DNA of 64,000 nucleotides from the NCBI RefSeq assembly GCF_900089585.1, contig NZ_FLRH01000004.1, positions 1,729,001 to 1,793,000 on the forward strand. The letters run 5' to 3'. The DNA is from Micromonospora sediminicola (lineage in GTDB: Bacteria > Actinomycetota > Actinomycetes > Mycobacteriales > Micromonosporaceae). Both the position numbers and the translations under genes were made by a program. Positions 1 to 9,308 of the stretch are shown piece by piece; the first letter of the stretch is position 1; each line of letters starts with the position of its first letter. A model generated the notes under the pieces. The model was not told where the DNA came from and made no database searches. It was given only the letters and a program-made list of their open reading frames with translations.

Positions 1-215
1 CGCGACCCCTCGTCCTCCTCCGACAGCACCGCGTCCGCCGGGCGCCACCGCGCCAGCTCGGTACGGATCAGGTCGTGCGAGATCTTGTCCCCGGCGGACC
101 GCAACGCCCCGGCGTCGGCGAAGCCCATCTCCGCGCGCAGGGCCATCAGCGCCTGCCCGGCCCGCGACGCGAGCCAACGCGCGAACGCGCCGTCGATCAT
201 CGGAGGACTGCCCAT
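1..215 (-). CDS. cysQ: 3'(2'),5'-bisphosphate nucleotidase CysQ-like, N-terminal part
   Basis: This is the first 71 codons of a gene that leaves the window at its left edge. The N-terminal sequence shows SAGDKISHDL and then VLSEEDEGS, where the EED belongs to the metal-binding motif of the inositol-monophosphatase/CysQ superfamily. CysQ enzymes hydrolyse 3'-phosphoadenosine 5'-phosphate to AMP and recycle a by-product of sulfate assimilation. The ATG at 215 is preceded by GGGAG at about 8 nt. The gene lies 75 bp downstream of pth on the same strand and may be co-transcribed with it. The catalytic C-terminal half is not visible, so a general inositol monophosphatase cannot be excluded. Confidence 0.7.
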   Translation of the reverse strand, partial: MGSPPMIDGAFARWLASRAGQALMALRAEMGFADAGALRSAGDKISHDLIRTELARWRPADAVLSEEDEGS

Positions 216-290
216 GGTGTCTTCGCTCCCGTCGCTGCCTTCGCTCCCGTCGCAAAGGCGCAGACTACCGGCCGGCGAGCGACCTGCCGG

Positions 291-881
291 TCAACCCCCG
301 TGGTACAGGTTCTGCGTCGGCTCCACACCCTTGGTGACCACCGACTCCACCACGTCCGCCGCGCGGTCCACCAGGAACTCCAGCTCCTTGCGCTCCGCGG
401 CGGAGAAGTCCGACAGCACGTAGTCCGCCGGATCCTGCCGGCCGGGCGGACGACCGATCCCGAACCGCACCCGGACATAGTCCTTCGTGCCGAGCGACTT
501 CGACATCGACCGCAGCCCGTTGTGGCCGCCCTCGCCCCCGCCGCACTTGACCCGCACCTGCCCGTACGGGATGTCCAGCTCGTCGTGCACCGCGATCACC
601 CGGGCCGGCGGGATCTTGTGAAACTGGGCCAGCCCGGCCACCGGGCCGCCGGAGAGGTTCATGTAGGTCAACGGCTTCAGCAGCACCAGCTTCGGGCCGC
701 CGAACCCCAGCCGTCCCTCGGCCGCCTCCGCCACCGCCCGCTTGTGCCGGCCGAACTTCGCGCCCACCCGGGCGGCCAGCAGGTCGGCCACCATGAAGCC
801 GACGTTGTGCCGGTTGGCCGCGTACTCCCGACCCGGGTTGCCCAGGCCGACCACCAGCCACGGCCCCGCCTCGTCCGTCAC
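291..881 (-). CDS. pth: peptidyl-tRNA hydrolase
   Basis: The gene encodes 196 residues, the normal length for bacterial Pth, which releases tRNA from peptidyl-tRNA that drops off the ribosome. Family motifs are clear: VVGLGNPGREYAANRHNVGF at the N terminus with the catalytic His, LLKPLTYMNLSG in the middle, and HDELDIPYG followed by GGGEGGHNGLRS. It starts with GTG at 881, with AAGGGA about 7 nt upstream. It is the third gene of a minus-strand run glmU-prs-rplY-pth, an order common in actinobacteria. A hairpin at 928-960 separates it from rplY, so it may have a promoter of its own. Confidence 0.97.
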   Translation of the reverse strand: MTDEAGPWLVVGLGNPGREYAANRHNVGFMVADLLAARVGAKFGRHKRAVAEAAEGRLGFGGPKLVLLKPLTYMNLSGGPVAGLAQFHKIPPARVIAVHDELDIPYGQVRVKCGGGEGGHNGLRSMSKSLGTKDYVRVRFGIGRPPGRQDPADYVLSDFSAAERKELEFLVDRAADVVESVVTKGVEPTQNLYHGG

Positions 882-927
882 GCCACGTCCCTTCCGCTCT
901 TCCCCACGACCCGCCTGGCGATACGCC

Positions 928-960
928 GACAGGCGCCCCCGGGAACCGGGGACGCCTGTC
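928..960 (-). terminator. hairpin downstream of rplY
   Basis: An 8-bp stem GACAGGCG/CGCCTGTC is extended by four C-G pairs, with one bulged base and a short loop. It begins about 18 bp past the rplY stop codon. There is no T tract, as is usual for actinobacterial terminators. It probably ends or attenuates rplY transcription before pth. Confidence 0.6.
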
Positions 961-978
961 GCACAGCCTGCGGGCCGA

Positions 979-1671
979 TCAGGCCTCGGTCTTCGGCTCC
1001 TCGGCAGCCGGCTCGCCCTCGGCCGGGGTGCCCTCTTCGCCCTCGGCGGTCTCCTCGCCGACCTCGGCCTCGGCCTCGGACTCGGCGACCTCGACCTCGG
1101 GGAGGGTGGCCTCGAGCTGCTCGGCGGTCGGGGCGGCGGTCACCGAGGCGACAGCGGTCTCCTCGTCGGTGGCCAGCTCCACGCCCGAGGGCAGCTCGAC
1201 GTCGGCGGCGGTGATCGTGGTGCCCGGCTCGGCGCCCTCGATCGACGCCTCCAGGTGGTCCGGCACCTTGGTGGCGTCGGCGGTCACCGACAGGGTGTCG
1301 TGGTCGTGCACGATCAGGGTGTCCTTCGCGGCCTCGCCGGTCAGCTGGACCGGGACCTCGACGGTGACCTTCTCGCCGCGCCGGACCAGCAGCAGGTCCA
1401 CGTGCTCGAAGGTGTCCTTGATCGGGTCACGCTGGATCGCCTTCGGCAGCGCCAGCACCTGGGTGCCGTCGCTCACCTCGATCGCGAAGAGCTGGTTCGC
1501 GCCGCCCTTGCGGATCGCGGCGGCGAAGTCACGCGCCGGCAACGCGATGTGCTTGGGCTTCTCGCCGTGGCCGTACAGCACGGCGGGCACCTTGCCGGCC
1601 CGGCGGGTACGACGGGCACCACCCTTGCCGAACTCGGTACGGGGCTCGGCGCTGATCTTTACCTCGGACAC
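979..1671 (-). CDS. rplY: 50S ribosomal protein L25 (Ctc/TL5 form)
   Basis: This is the 230-residue long form of L25, which binds 5S rRNA. The N-terminal L25 domain (about residues 1-95, with RTEFGKGGARRTRRAGKVPAVLYG) is followed by a TL5/Ctc beta domain and an acidic Glu/Ala-rich tail of about 40 residues. The GTG at 1671 is chosen because AGGAG lies 8 nt upstream. An in-frame extension to 1770 is possible but lacks family similarity. In other bacteria Ctc is linked to general stress. The gene lies between prs and pth as in other actinobacteria. Confidence 0.95.
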   Translation of the reverse strand: MSEVKISAEPRTEFGKGGARRTRRAGKVPAVLYGHGEKPKHIALPARDFAAAIRKGGANQLFAIEVSDGTQVLALPKAIQRDPIKDTFEHVDLLLVRRGEKVTVEVPVQLTGEAAKDTLIVHDHDTLSVTADATKVPDHLEASIEGAEPGTTITAADVELPSGVELATDEETAVASVTAAPTAEQLEATLPEVEVAESEAEAEVGEETAEGEEGTPAEGEPAAEEPKTEA

Positions 1672-1954
1672 GGGGAAACTCCTGATGCTTCGCTGCGGCG
1701 GCTTGTCGTCTGGCGGTGCTGGGCGAGGGGCTCGCTGGGGCTCAAGGTCATGAACGACCGCCCGGAGCACCGCGTCGATGACGGCGCCTCCGTGCGGTGC
1801 TTGTCAGCAGCCCGCCGGGCACCCTCGCCGTGGCAACCGCACCAGTCTACCCGAGCGGATTCCGGGCTTTCCGGCAGTCCCCCATATCACCGCGCCGGCC
1901 GGCGCGCAGGGCAACGGCCCGGCCGCCGGACCACGCCGGCGACCGGGCCCACCA

Positions 1955-2935
1955 TCAGCTCAGGCCACCGAACAGGGTGGTCACCGAACCGTCGTCGAAG
2001 ACCTCCCGGATCGCCCGCGCCAGCAGCGGGGCGATCGACAGCACGGTCAGCTTGTCCAGCTGCTTCTCCGGCGGCAGCGGCAGCGTGTTCGTCACGACGA
2101 CCTCGCTGATCGGGCTGTTCTTCAACCGCTCGGTCGCCGGGTCGGACAGCAGCGCGTGGGTCGAGGCCACCACGATCTCCGCCGCCCCCGACTCCTTGAG
2201 GATGTCGGCCGCCTTGGTGATCGTGCCACCGGTGTCGATCATGTCGTCGACGATCAGGCAGACCCGGCCCTCGACCTCACCGACCACGCGGTTCGCCACC
2301 ACCTGGTTCGGCTTCATCGGGTCCCGCGTCTTGTGGATGAACGCCAGCGGGCAACCGCCCAGGCGGTCCGTCCAGCGCTCGGCCACCCGCACCCGGCCCG
2401 AGTCCGGCGCCACCACCGTCATCGGGCGGCCGGCGTACTTGTGCTCCACGTACTCGGCCAGCACGTCCATCGCGAACAGGTGGTCCACCGGGCCGTCGAA
2501 GAAACCCTGGATCTGCGCGGTGTGCAGGTCCACCGTCAGGATCCGGTTCGCGCCCGCGGTCTTCAGCAGGTCGGCCACCAGCCGCGCCGAGATCGGCTCC
2601 CGGCCGCGGTGCTTCTTGTCCTGCCGCGAGTAGGGGTAGAACGGCAGCACCACGGTGATCCGCTTGGCCGAACCACGCTTCAGCGCGTCGACCATGATCA
2701 GGGTCTCCATGACCCAGGTGTTCACGCCGTGCGTCACGGACTGCACCACGAAGGCGTCCGAACCACGGACCGAGTCCTTGAACCGTACGAAGATCTCACC
2801 GTTGGCGAATTCGTACGCGTCGGCCGGTGTCGGCGCGACGCCGAGCACCTCACCGATCTCCTTGGCCAGCTCCGGAAAACCCCGTCCGGAAAAGAGCATC
2901 AGGCTCTTGCGGTTCTCGGCGACGATGCTGCCCAT
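1955..2935 (-). CDS. prs: ribose-phosphate diphosphokinase (PRPP synthetase)
   Basis: The 326-residue enzyme makes 5-phosphoribosyl 1-pyrophosphate from ribose 5-phosphate and ATP, for nucleotide, His, Trp and decaprenyl-phosphoribose synthesis. Visible motifs are FANGEIFVRF near residue 50, the flexible catalytic loop VVLPFYPYSRQDKKHRGREP near 100, and the PRPP-binding loop CLIVDDMIDTGGTI near 225. The ATG at 2935 has GGGAG about 10 nt upstream. It lies 115 bp downstream of glmU on the same strand and 283 bp upstream of rplY. That 283-bp gap shows no convincing gene. Confidence 0.97.
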   Translation of the reverse strand: MGSIVAENRKSLMLFSGRGFPELAKEIGEVLGVAPTPADAYEFANGEIFVRFKDSVRGSDAFVVQSVTHGVNTWVMETLIMVDALKRGSAKRITVVLPFYPYSRQDKKHRGREPISARLVADLLKTAGANRILTVDLHTAQIQGFFDGPVDHLFAMDVLAEYVEHKYAGRPMTVVAPDSGRVRVAERWTDRLGGCPLAFIHKTRDPMKPNQVVANRVVGEVEGRVCLIVDDMIDTGGTITKAADILKESGAAEIVVASTHALLSDPATERLKNSPISEVVVTNTLPLPPEKQLDKLTVLSIAPLLARAIREVFDDGSVTTLFGGLS

Positions 2936-3050
2936 GGGCCCGTCTGCTCCCGTATGTCGGTGGTACCCGGCGGCGGTGGGCCGGGGACTGTTCGGTTGCA
3001 GTATCCCCCGGGTTCACCGGTCCACCCACGGCCCGGCGGTCCCCGTGGAG

Positions 3051-4514
3051 TCAGTCACCTTCGCTTGCGGCCACTCCCGGCTCCGACGCACCCTCGCGGG
3101 CCCGCTGCGCCGCCTCCGCGGCGGCCGTGCCGGACCGCTTGCGCACCACCCAGCCCTCCACGTTGCGCTGCTGACCCCGCGCCACCGCCATCGCGCCCGG
3201 CGGCACGTCCGCGATGATCACCGAACCGGCCGCGGTGTACGCGCCGTCGCCCACCCGCACCGGCGCCACGAACATGTTGTCCGCCCCGGTACGCGCGTGA
3301 CTGCCGATGGTGGTGTGGTGCTTGCGCACACCGTCGTAGTTGACGAAGACCGTCGCCGCGCCGATGTTGCTGTGCTCGCCGATCGTCGCGTCCCCCACGT
3401 ACGACAGGTGCGGCACCTTCGAGCCCTCACCGATCGACGCCTTCTTGGTCTCCACGAACGTGCCGACCTTCGCCTTGCGGGCCAGCCGCGACTCCGGCCG
3501 CAGGTACGCGTACGGCCCGACGCTGGCCTGCGGGCCCACCTCGGCGCCCACCGCGTGGCTGCGCACCACGCTGGCCTCCTCGCCCACCACGGTGTCGACG
3601 AGCGTGGTGTCCGGCCCGACCAGCGCGCCCGCGCCCACCACGGTGGCGCCCTGGAGCTGGGTGTTCTGGTCGATCACCGCGTCCTTCTCCACGGTCACCG
3701 TCACGTCGATCCAGGTGGTGTGCGGGTCGAGGATGCTCACGCCGGTGCGCATCCAGCCCTCGTTGACCCGGTCGCGCAGCAGCCGGCGCAGCCCGGCCAG
3801 CTCCACCCGGTCGTTGCAACCGAGCGTCTCCACGTGGTCGGCGGCGCAGTGCACCGCCACCGGCTCGCCGGCGTCCCGCAGCAGGGCGAAGACGTCGGTC
3901 AGGTATTCCTCGCCCTGGTCGTTGTCGGTGGACAGCTTGCCCAACGCCTCCCGCAGCCGGGCCACGTCGAACGCGTAGATGCCCGCGTTGATCTCGCGCA
4001 GCGCGCGCTGCTGCGGCGTGGCGTCCCGCTCCTCGACGATCTGCTCCAGTTGGCCCTGCGTGTCCCGCACGATCCGGCCCAGCCCGGTCGGGTCGGGCAC
4101 CTCGGCGGCCAGCACGGTCGCCGCCGCGCCCGCGCCCTCGTGCGCCTCGACCAGGGCCTCGACGGTCGCCGGCCGCAGCAGCGGCACGTCGCCGTTGATC
4201 ACCACGACCGTGCCGGTCGCCTCCGGCACCGCGTCCAGCGCGATCCGGACCGCGTGCCCGGTGCCGAGCTGCCGCTCCTGGAGCACCGGGGTGGCCGCCG
4301 GCGCGACCTCGGTCAGGTGTTCCCGTACCTGGTCGGCGCCGTGGCCGACCACGACGACCGTGCGGTCGGCGCCCAGTGGCCCGGCCGCGGCGAGGACGTG
4401 ACCGAGCAGGGTACGGCCGAGCAGTGGGTGCAGCACCTTGGGCAGGGACGACTTCATCCGCTTGCCCTCACCGGCGGCGAGCACGACAACGGTGCGGAGG
4501 TGGGGCTGGGACAC
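3051..4514 (-). CDS. glmU: bifunctional UDP-GlcNAc pyrophosphorylase / glucosamine-1-phosphate acetyltransferase
   Basis: The 487-residue enzyme carries out the last two steps to UDP-GlcNAc, the precursor of peptidoglycan. The N-terminal nucleotidyltransferase domain shows VVLAAGEGKRMKSSLPKVLH and VVINGDVPLL. The C-terminal half is a left-handed beta-helix with hexapeptide repeats and motifs such as HLSYVGDATIGEHSNIGAA. The GTG at 4514 is chosen over the upstream ATG at 4553 because GGGAG sits 6 nt before it and the family begins at this point. The C-terminal extension is short and Ala/Glu-rich. It starts the glmU-prs-rplY-pth run. Confidence 0.97.
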   Translation of the reverse strand: MSQPHLRTVVVLAAGEGKRMKSSLPKVLHPLLGRTLLGHVLAAAGPLGADRTVVVVGHGADQVREHLTEVAPAATPVLQERQLGTGHAVRIALDAVPEATGTVVVINGDVPLLRPATVEALVEAHEGAGAAATVLAAEVPDPTGLGRIVRDTQGQLEQIVEERDATPQQRALREINAGIYAFDVARLREALGKLSTDNDQGEEYLTDVFALLRDAGEPVAVHCAADHVETLGCNDRVELAGLRRLLRDRVNEGWMRTGVSILDPHTTWIDVTVTVEKDAVIDQNTQLQGATVVGAGALVGPDTTLVDTVVGEEASVVRSHAVGAEVGPQASVGPYAYLRPESRLARKAKVGTFVETKKASIGEGSKVPHLSYVGDATIGEHSNIGAATVFVNYDGVRKHHTTIGSHARTGADNMFVAPVRVGDGAYTAAGSVIIADVPPGAMAVARGQQRNVEGWVVRKRSGTAAAEAAQRAREGASEPGVAASEGD

Positions 4515-4629
4515 GACGTGCTCCCGTCGGGACGGCGACAGTCTCGCGGTCATGCTAACCACGCGGCTCGCCACAATTCGCATCCGGCCACACAAACGCC
4601 GTCCGCCCACGGGCGATCCGGCGGATGAG

Positions 4630-4701
4630 CTGGGGTGCCTGGATTCGAACCAGGAGCTCAAGGCTCCAAAGGCCTGCGGGTTGCCGTTACCCCACACCCC
4701 A
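4630..4701 (-). tRNA. tRNA-Gln (anticodon TTG)
   Basis: A 72-nt cloverleaf reads on the minus strand. The acceptor TGGGGTG pairs with CACCCCA and the discriminator base is G. The D arm is GGG/CCC, the anticodon loop is CTTTGGA with TTG at positions 34-36, and the T arm is CCTGG TTCGAAT CCAGG. CCA is not encoded. Position 27-43 is a C/T mismatch and position 37 is G, both mildly unusual. It lies upstream of glmU, as tRNA-Gln does in other actinobacteria. Confidence 0.93.
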
Positions 4702-4716
4702 TTGCCGTGTCAAGAC

Positions 4717-5577
4717 CTACGGGTCGCCCTCTTGGGCTCGATCCTCGTCCGCGATCCGGAACAGCTCGGAGATCATACCTTCGATCCGCCAGTAGAGCGC
4801 ACGGCTGCGCGGCACAGTGATCACCAGGCACCCGTGATAGGTGTCGCCGGTGTTCCGCCGCACCGTCGTCGGGTTGTGCCGCTTGAGCACGGTCCGGCGG
4901 AACCGATCCGCAGGGAGGCGCAACCGCTGCGCCCACCACCGGACGGCAGCCTCGGCGTCGGCCGACTCGTGGATGCTCACCCGGTAGGTCGGCACCGCCC
5001 GCTCCACGCCGCAGACGTCGAGGAACCTCAGGAACAGGGCCAGCAGACCGGGGTCGCTGTTGACGAACTGCACCGTCACCGGCCGCCGCCACGGCTTGGA
5101 CTTGGCCCCCTCACACCAGTAGATCGCCGCGCCCAGCAGCAGCAGATCCCGCTCCCCGAGGCCGCCGACCGCACCCGCCGCCCGGGCATGCTCGGCAGCC
5201 TGCGCCGCGTCCCGCGACTCCCGGTAGGCGCTCCAGCGGGCGTCCGTCATCGCCTTGGAGTGCGCGCGACGCCGCTCGGCGGTCGCCTCGTCCGGATCCA
5301 GCGGCAGGTGCCGCACCCACTGGTAGGCCGTCGACTTCGCCACGCCGAGCTGCTCCGCGATCTGGTTGACCGACCGGCCGGCCGCGCGCAACCGCACGGC
5401 CTCGGCACGGTCGTCGTCCCGGGCACGGGGTCGGCGGGTCCGTTCGGGGGGCGGCACACCGCGCAGCAGCGTGTAGACGCGATCACGACCGATGCCCAGC
5501 CGGGCCCGGATCTCGGCGACGGAGAGCTGTTCCTCGACGCGCAGACGGCGCGCCTCGGCGGCGAGCGGATCGGTCAT
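4717..5577 (-). CDS. double-HTH protein with C-terminal LAGLIDADG-like (YWCEGAK) domain
   Basis: The protein has 286 residues. Two helix-turn-helix segments are visible: LSVAEIRARLGIGRDRVYTLL near residue 20 and RSVNQIAEQLGVAKSTAYQWV near 65. The C-terminal domain (about 135-280) begins LLLGAAIYWCEGAKSKPW and contains VQFVNSDPGLLALFLRFL and RNTGDTYHGCLVITV. I recall similar proteins in streptomycetes, where this domain resembles the fold of LAGLIDADG homing endonucleases. DNA binding is therefore likely, but cleavage is not shown. The ATG at 5577 is chosen because a TAATCT box ends 6 nt upstream, which suggests a leaderless mRNA; GTG at 5583 is the alternative. The gene ends 15 bp from the 5' end of tRNA-Gln and reads toward it. 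Confidence 0.75.
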   Translation of the reverse strand: MTDPLAAEARRLRVEEQLSVAEIRARLGIGRDRVYTLLRGVPPPERTRRPRARDDDRAEAVRLRAAGRSVNQIAEQLGVAKSTAYQWVRHLPLDPDEATAERRRAHSKAMTDARWSAYRESRDAAQAAEHARAAGAVGGLGERDLLLLGAAIYWCEGAKSKPWRRPVTVQFVNSDPGLLALFLRFLDVCGVERAVPTYRVSIHESADAEAAVRWWAQRLRLPADRFRRTVLKRHNPTTVRRNTGDTYHGCLVITVPRSRALYWRIEGMISELFRIADEDRAQEGDP

Positions 5578-5583
5578 CGGCAC

Positions 5584-5589
5584 AGATTA
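5584..5589 (-). promoter_or_regulatory. leaderless -10 box (TAATCT)
   Basis: TAATCT on the minus strand ends exactly 6 nt before the ATG at 5577, so transcription would begin at or next to the start codon. No Shine-Dalgarno sequence is present. Confidence 0.5.
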
Positions 5590-5592
5590 GAA

Positions 5593-5621
5593 CGTACGTA
5601 CGACACCGACCGACCGGTCGG
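5593..5621. promoter_or_regulatory. two palindromes between divergent genes
   Basis: The 77-bp gap between the divergent HTH gene and the TetR gene contains CGTACGTACG (5593-5602) and CCGACCGGTCGG (5610-5621), both perfect palindromes. TetR proteins often bind such sites next to their own gene, so autoregulation is a reasonable inference. The second site has the ACCG/CGGT core common in actinobacterial TetR operators. Confidence 0.45.
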
Positions 5622-5654
5622 CCCAGGTGAGCAGCGCCTGGCAGGATGGGTCGG

Positions 5655-6320
5655 GTGACCGATGTTCCCGGTAGCGACCGCTCTCGCCGACGGGCCGTCC
5701 CGGCGGCGAAGCCGTCCCGGGTGCGGATGTCCGCGGCGCAGCGGCGCGAGCAATTGATCTCGATCGCTCGGCAGATCTTCGCCGAGCGCGGGTTCGACGC
5801 CACCTCGATCGAGGAGGTGGCGGCGCGGGCGAAGGTCTCCAAGCCGGTGGTCTACGAGCACTTCGGCGGCAAGGAGGGGCTCTACGCGGTGGTGGTGGAC
5901 CGGGAGGTCCGTTCGCTGCTGGACCGGATCACCACGGCGCTGACCGCGGGCCACCCGCGCGAGTTGCTGGAGCAGGCGGCGCTGACGCTGCTCACCTACA
6001 TCGAGGAGGAGACCAGCGGCTTCCGGGTGCTGGTCCGTGAGTCGCCGCTGATGTCGGCGACGGGCAACTTCAGCAGCGTGATGAACGACGTCGCGCACCA
6101 GGTGGAGCACATCCTCGGCGCCGAGTTCTCCAGCCGGGGCTATGAGCCGAAGCTGGCGGAGCTCTACTCCCAGGCGCTGGTGGGCATGGTGGCGTTGACC
6201 GGGCGCTGGTGGCTGGAGGTGCGCAAGCCGCGCAAGGAGACGGTGGCCGCGCACCTGGTGAACCTGGCCTGGAACGGCCTGTCGCACCTGGAGTCGAAGC
6301 CGGGCCCGATCAGGGGTTAG
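5655..6320 (+). CDS. TetR family transcriptional regulator (Rv1019-like position)
   Basis: The 221-residue regulator has a canonical N-terminal TetR HTH: RREQLISIARQIFAERGF, then TSIEEVAARAKVSKPVVYEHF with GGKEGLYAVV. The rest is a helical ligand-binding domain of unknown specificity. The basic N terminus (RSRRRAVPAAKPSR) precedes the HTH. GTG at 5655 is preferred because AGGA lies 8 nt upstream; ATG at 5646 is possible. It is divergent from the glmU side of the block, as is Rv1019 in M. tuberculosis. It converges with the DUF4383 gene, and the two coding regions overlap by 11 bp. Confidence 0.9.
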   Translation: MTDVPGSDRSRRRAVPAAKPSRVRMSAAQRREQLISIARQIFAERGFDATSIEEVAARAKVSKPVVYEHFGGKEGLYAVVVDREVRSLLDRITTALTAGHPRELLEQAALTLLTYIEEETSGFRVLVRESPLMSATGNFSSVMNDVAHQVEHILGAEFSSRGYEPKLAELYSQALVGMVALTGRWWLEVRKPRKETVAAHLVNLAWNGLSHLESKPGPIRG

Positions 6321-6786
6321 GGCTCTCGGCGACCGGGTGGTAGCGGCGGCGGCGTTCCTCCTCCGCGTGCTCCGGCGGTCCGACCTTGTCGTACAGGCCG
6401 GTGGCGAGCAGGATCAGCCCGAACAGCAGCGACACGATGACGGTGGACATCGAGAAGTTCAGGAAGTTCGCCGAGGTCTGGAGCACGGACATCATCAGGA
6501 TGCCGGTGACCAGGAAGACCGCGCCGGCGGTGAGGTTCATGTAGTGCCCGAGGTTGTTCCGGCGGGACGCGCCGACGATCAGGACCGCGCCGAAGATCAC
6601 CGAGACCAGCGAGAAGGCCAGGTTGGTACGGAGTCCGAGGGCCCAGTTGCTGTCCCGACCGAACAGCCCGTCTCCCCAGGTCTGGAAGACGCCGTAGACC
6701 CCGAAGACCAGGATGTAGAGACCGATGAGCCCGGACAGCAGCCGGTAGAGCGGTCGCGCGGGATGGTTCACCGGGAAGTGCGCCAT
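6310..6786 (-). CDS. DUF4383 membrane protein (copy 1)
   Basis: The 158-residue protein has four hydrophobic segments and begins MAHFPVNHPARPLYRLLSG, the hallmark N terminus of DUF4383 proteins. The segments fall near residues 15-35, 50-75, 80-105 and 108-130, followed by a charged Arg/Glu C-terminal tail. Function is unknown; the family is common in actinobacteria. The ATG at 6786 has GGAGGG 6 nt upstream. It is a tandem paralogue of the next gene, whose terminator hairpin lies between them. Confidence 0.85.
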   Translation of the reverse strand: MAHFPVNHPARPLYRLLSGLIGLYILVFGVYGVFQTWGDGLFGRDSNWALGLRTNLAFSLVSVIFGAVLIVGASRRNNLGHYMNLTAGAVFLVTGILMMSVLQTSANFLNFSMSTVIVSLLFGLILLATGLYDKVGPPEHAEEERRRRYHPVAESPNP

Positions 6787-6857
6787 GGTGCCCTCCAGCC
6801 ATCTGACTGATTCGGGGCAATTGTCACCCGGGGCGCCGGTTCCCGTACCGGAAAACG

Positions 6858-6889
6858 CCGAAGGCCCGGCGCGCACGCCGGGCCTTCGG
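6858..6889 (-). terminator. 13-bp perfect hairpin
   Basis: CCGAAGGCCCGGC and GCCGGGCCTTCGG form a perfect 13-bp stem with a 6-nt loop. It starts 12 bp past the stop of the DUF4383 gene at 6902. There is no T tract. Confidence 0.75.
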
Positions 6890-6901
6890 GGTGGATCGGG
6901 G

Positions 6902-7357
6902 TCAGAGCACCAGGCGGGCCTTCTGCCAGGCCTCGTGCTCGTCGTCGGTGCCGACCTTGCCGTACATGCCGACCATCAGGAGCACCAGCGCGAGGGTCAG
7001 GACCACGATCACCGTCATGATCGAGAAGTTGAGGATGTTGGCGTCGGTCTGGATGAACGCCAGCGCGGCCAGGCCGATGGCCATCAGGGTGTAGGCCAGC
7101 CACTGGTTGATCGCCACGTCGAGGTTGCGGCCGATCGCGGTGCCGACCAGGATCACCACGCCGATGAGCACCGACAGCAGCGAGAAGCCCATGTTGGTGC
7201 CCTGGCCGAGGACCTTGGTGTCGTCCTGCGCGAAGAAGTCGTTGCCGGCGCTGGCGATGATGCCGAGGCCGCCGAAGACGACGAAGTACAGACCAACGAG
7301 CCCGCCGATCGCCCGGTAGATCGGCCGCGCGGGGTGGTTGACGGGGGTGTGGGCCAT
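6902..7357 (-). CDS. DUF4383 membrane protein (copy 2)
   Basis: The 151-residue protein begins MAHTPVNHPARPIYRAIGG and has four predicted membrane helices. It is clearly a paralogue of the neighbouring gene at 6310-6786, with the same NHPARP N terminus and a matching NILNFSIMTVIVV versus NFLNFSMSTVIVS segment. The C-terminal tail is short and charged. The ATG at 7357 is preceded by GGAGA at 9 nt. Function is unknown. The tandem duplication is old, because the two copies differ over most of their length. Confidence 0.85.
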   Translation of the reverse strand: MAHTPVNHPARPIYRAIGGLVGLYFVVFGGLGIIASAGNDFFAQDDTKVLGQGTNMGFSLLSVLIGVVILVGTAIGRNLDVAINQWLAYTLMAIGLAALAFIQTDANILNFSIMTVIVVLTLALVLLMVGMYGKVGTDDEHEAWQKARLVL

Positions 7358-7444
7358 CTCTGCGTCTCCAAAAGACCGTTCGGACGAGGGTTCCGCCGCT
7401 GATTGTCGCGTACGCCGGTCAGTGACGCCGCACACCCCCCATGC

Positions 7445-9244
<1,800 letters not shown>

Positions 9245-9308
9245 AGACCCACCCTTCATGACTCAGGCGCCCCGGGGGCCGGGACGCCTGGGTCAAGGGT
9301 ACGGGGCG

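Noticed and set aside
221..253. 18-bp direct repeat upstream of cysQ
   Set aside because: CTTCGCTCCCGTCGC occurs twice and duplicates the region of the ribosome binding site. It is too short and simple to call an element.
4630..5577. Integrated element at tRNA-Gln
   Set aside because: The LAGLIDADG-like protein lies beside the tRNA, but no integrase, no second copy of the tRNA end and no composition shift are visible.
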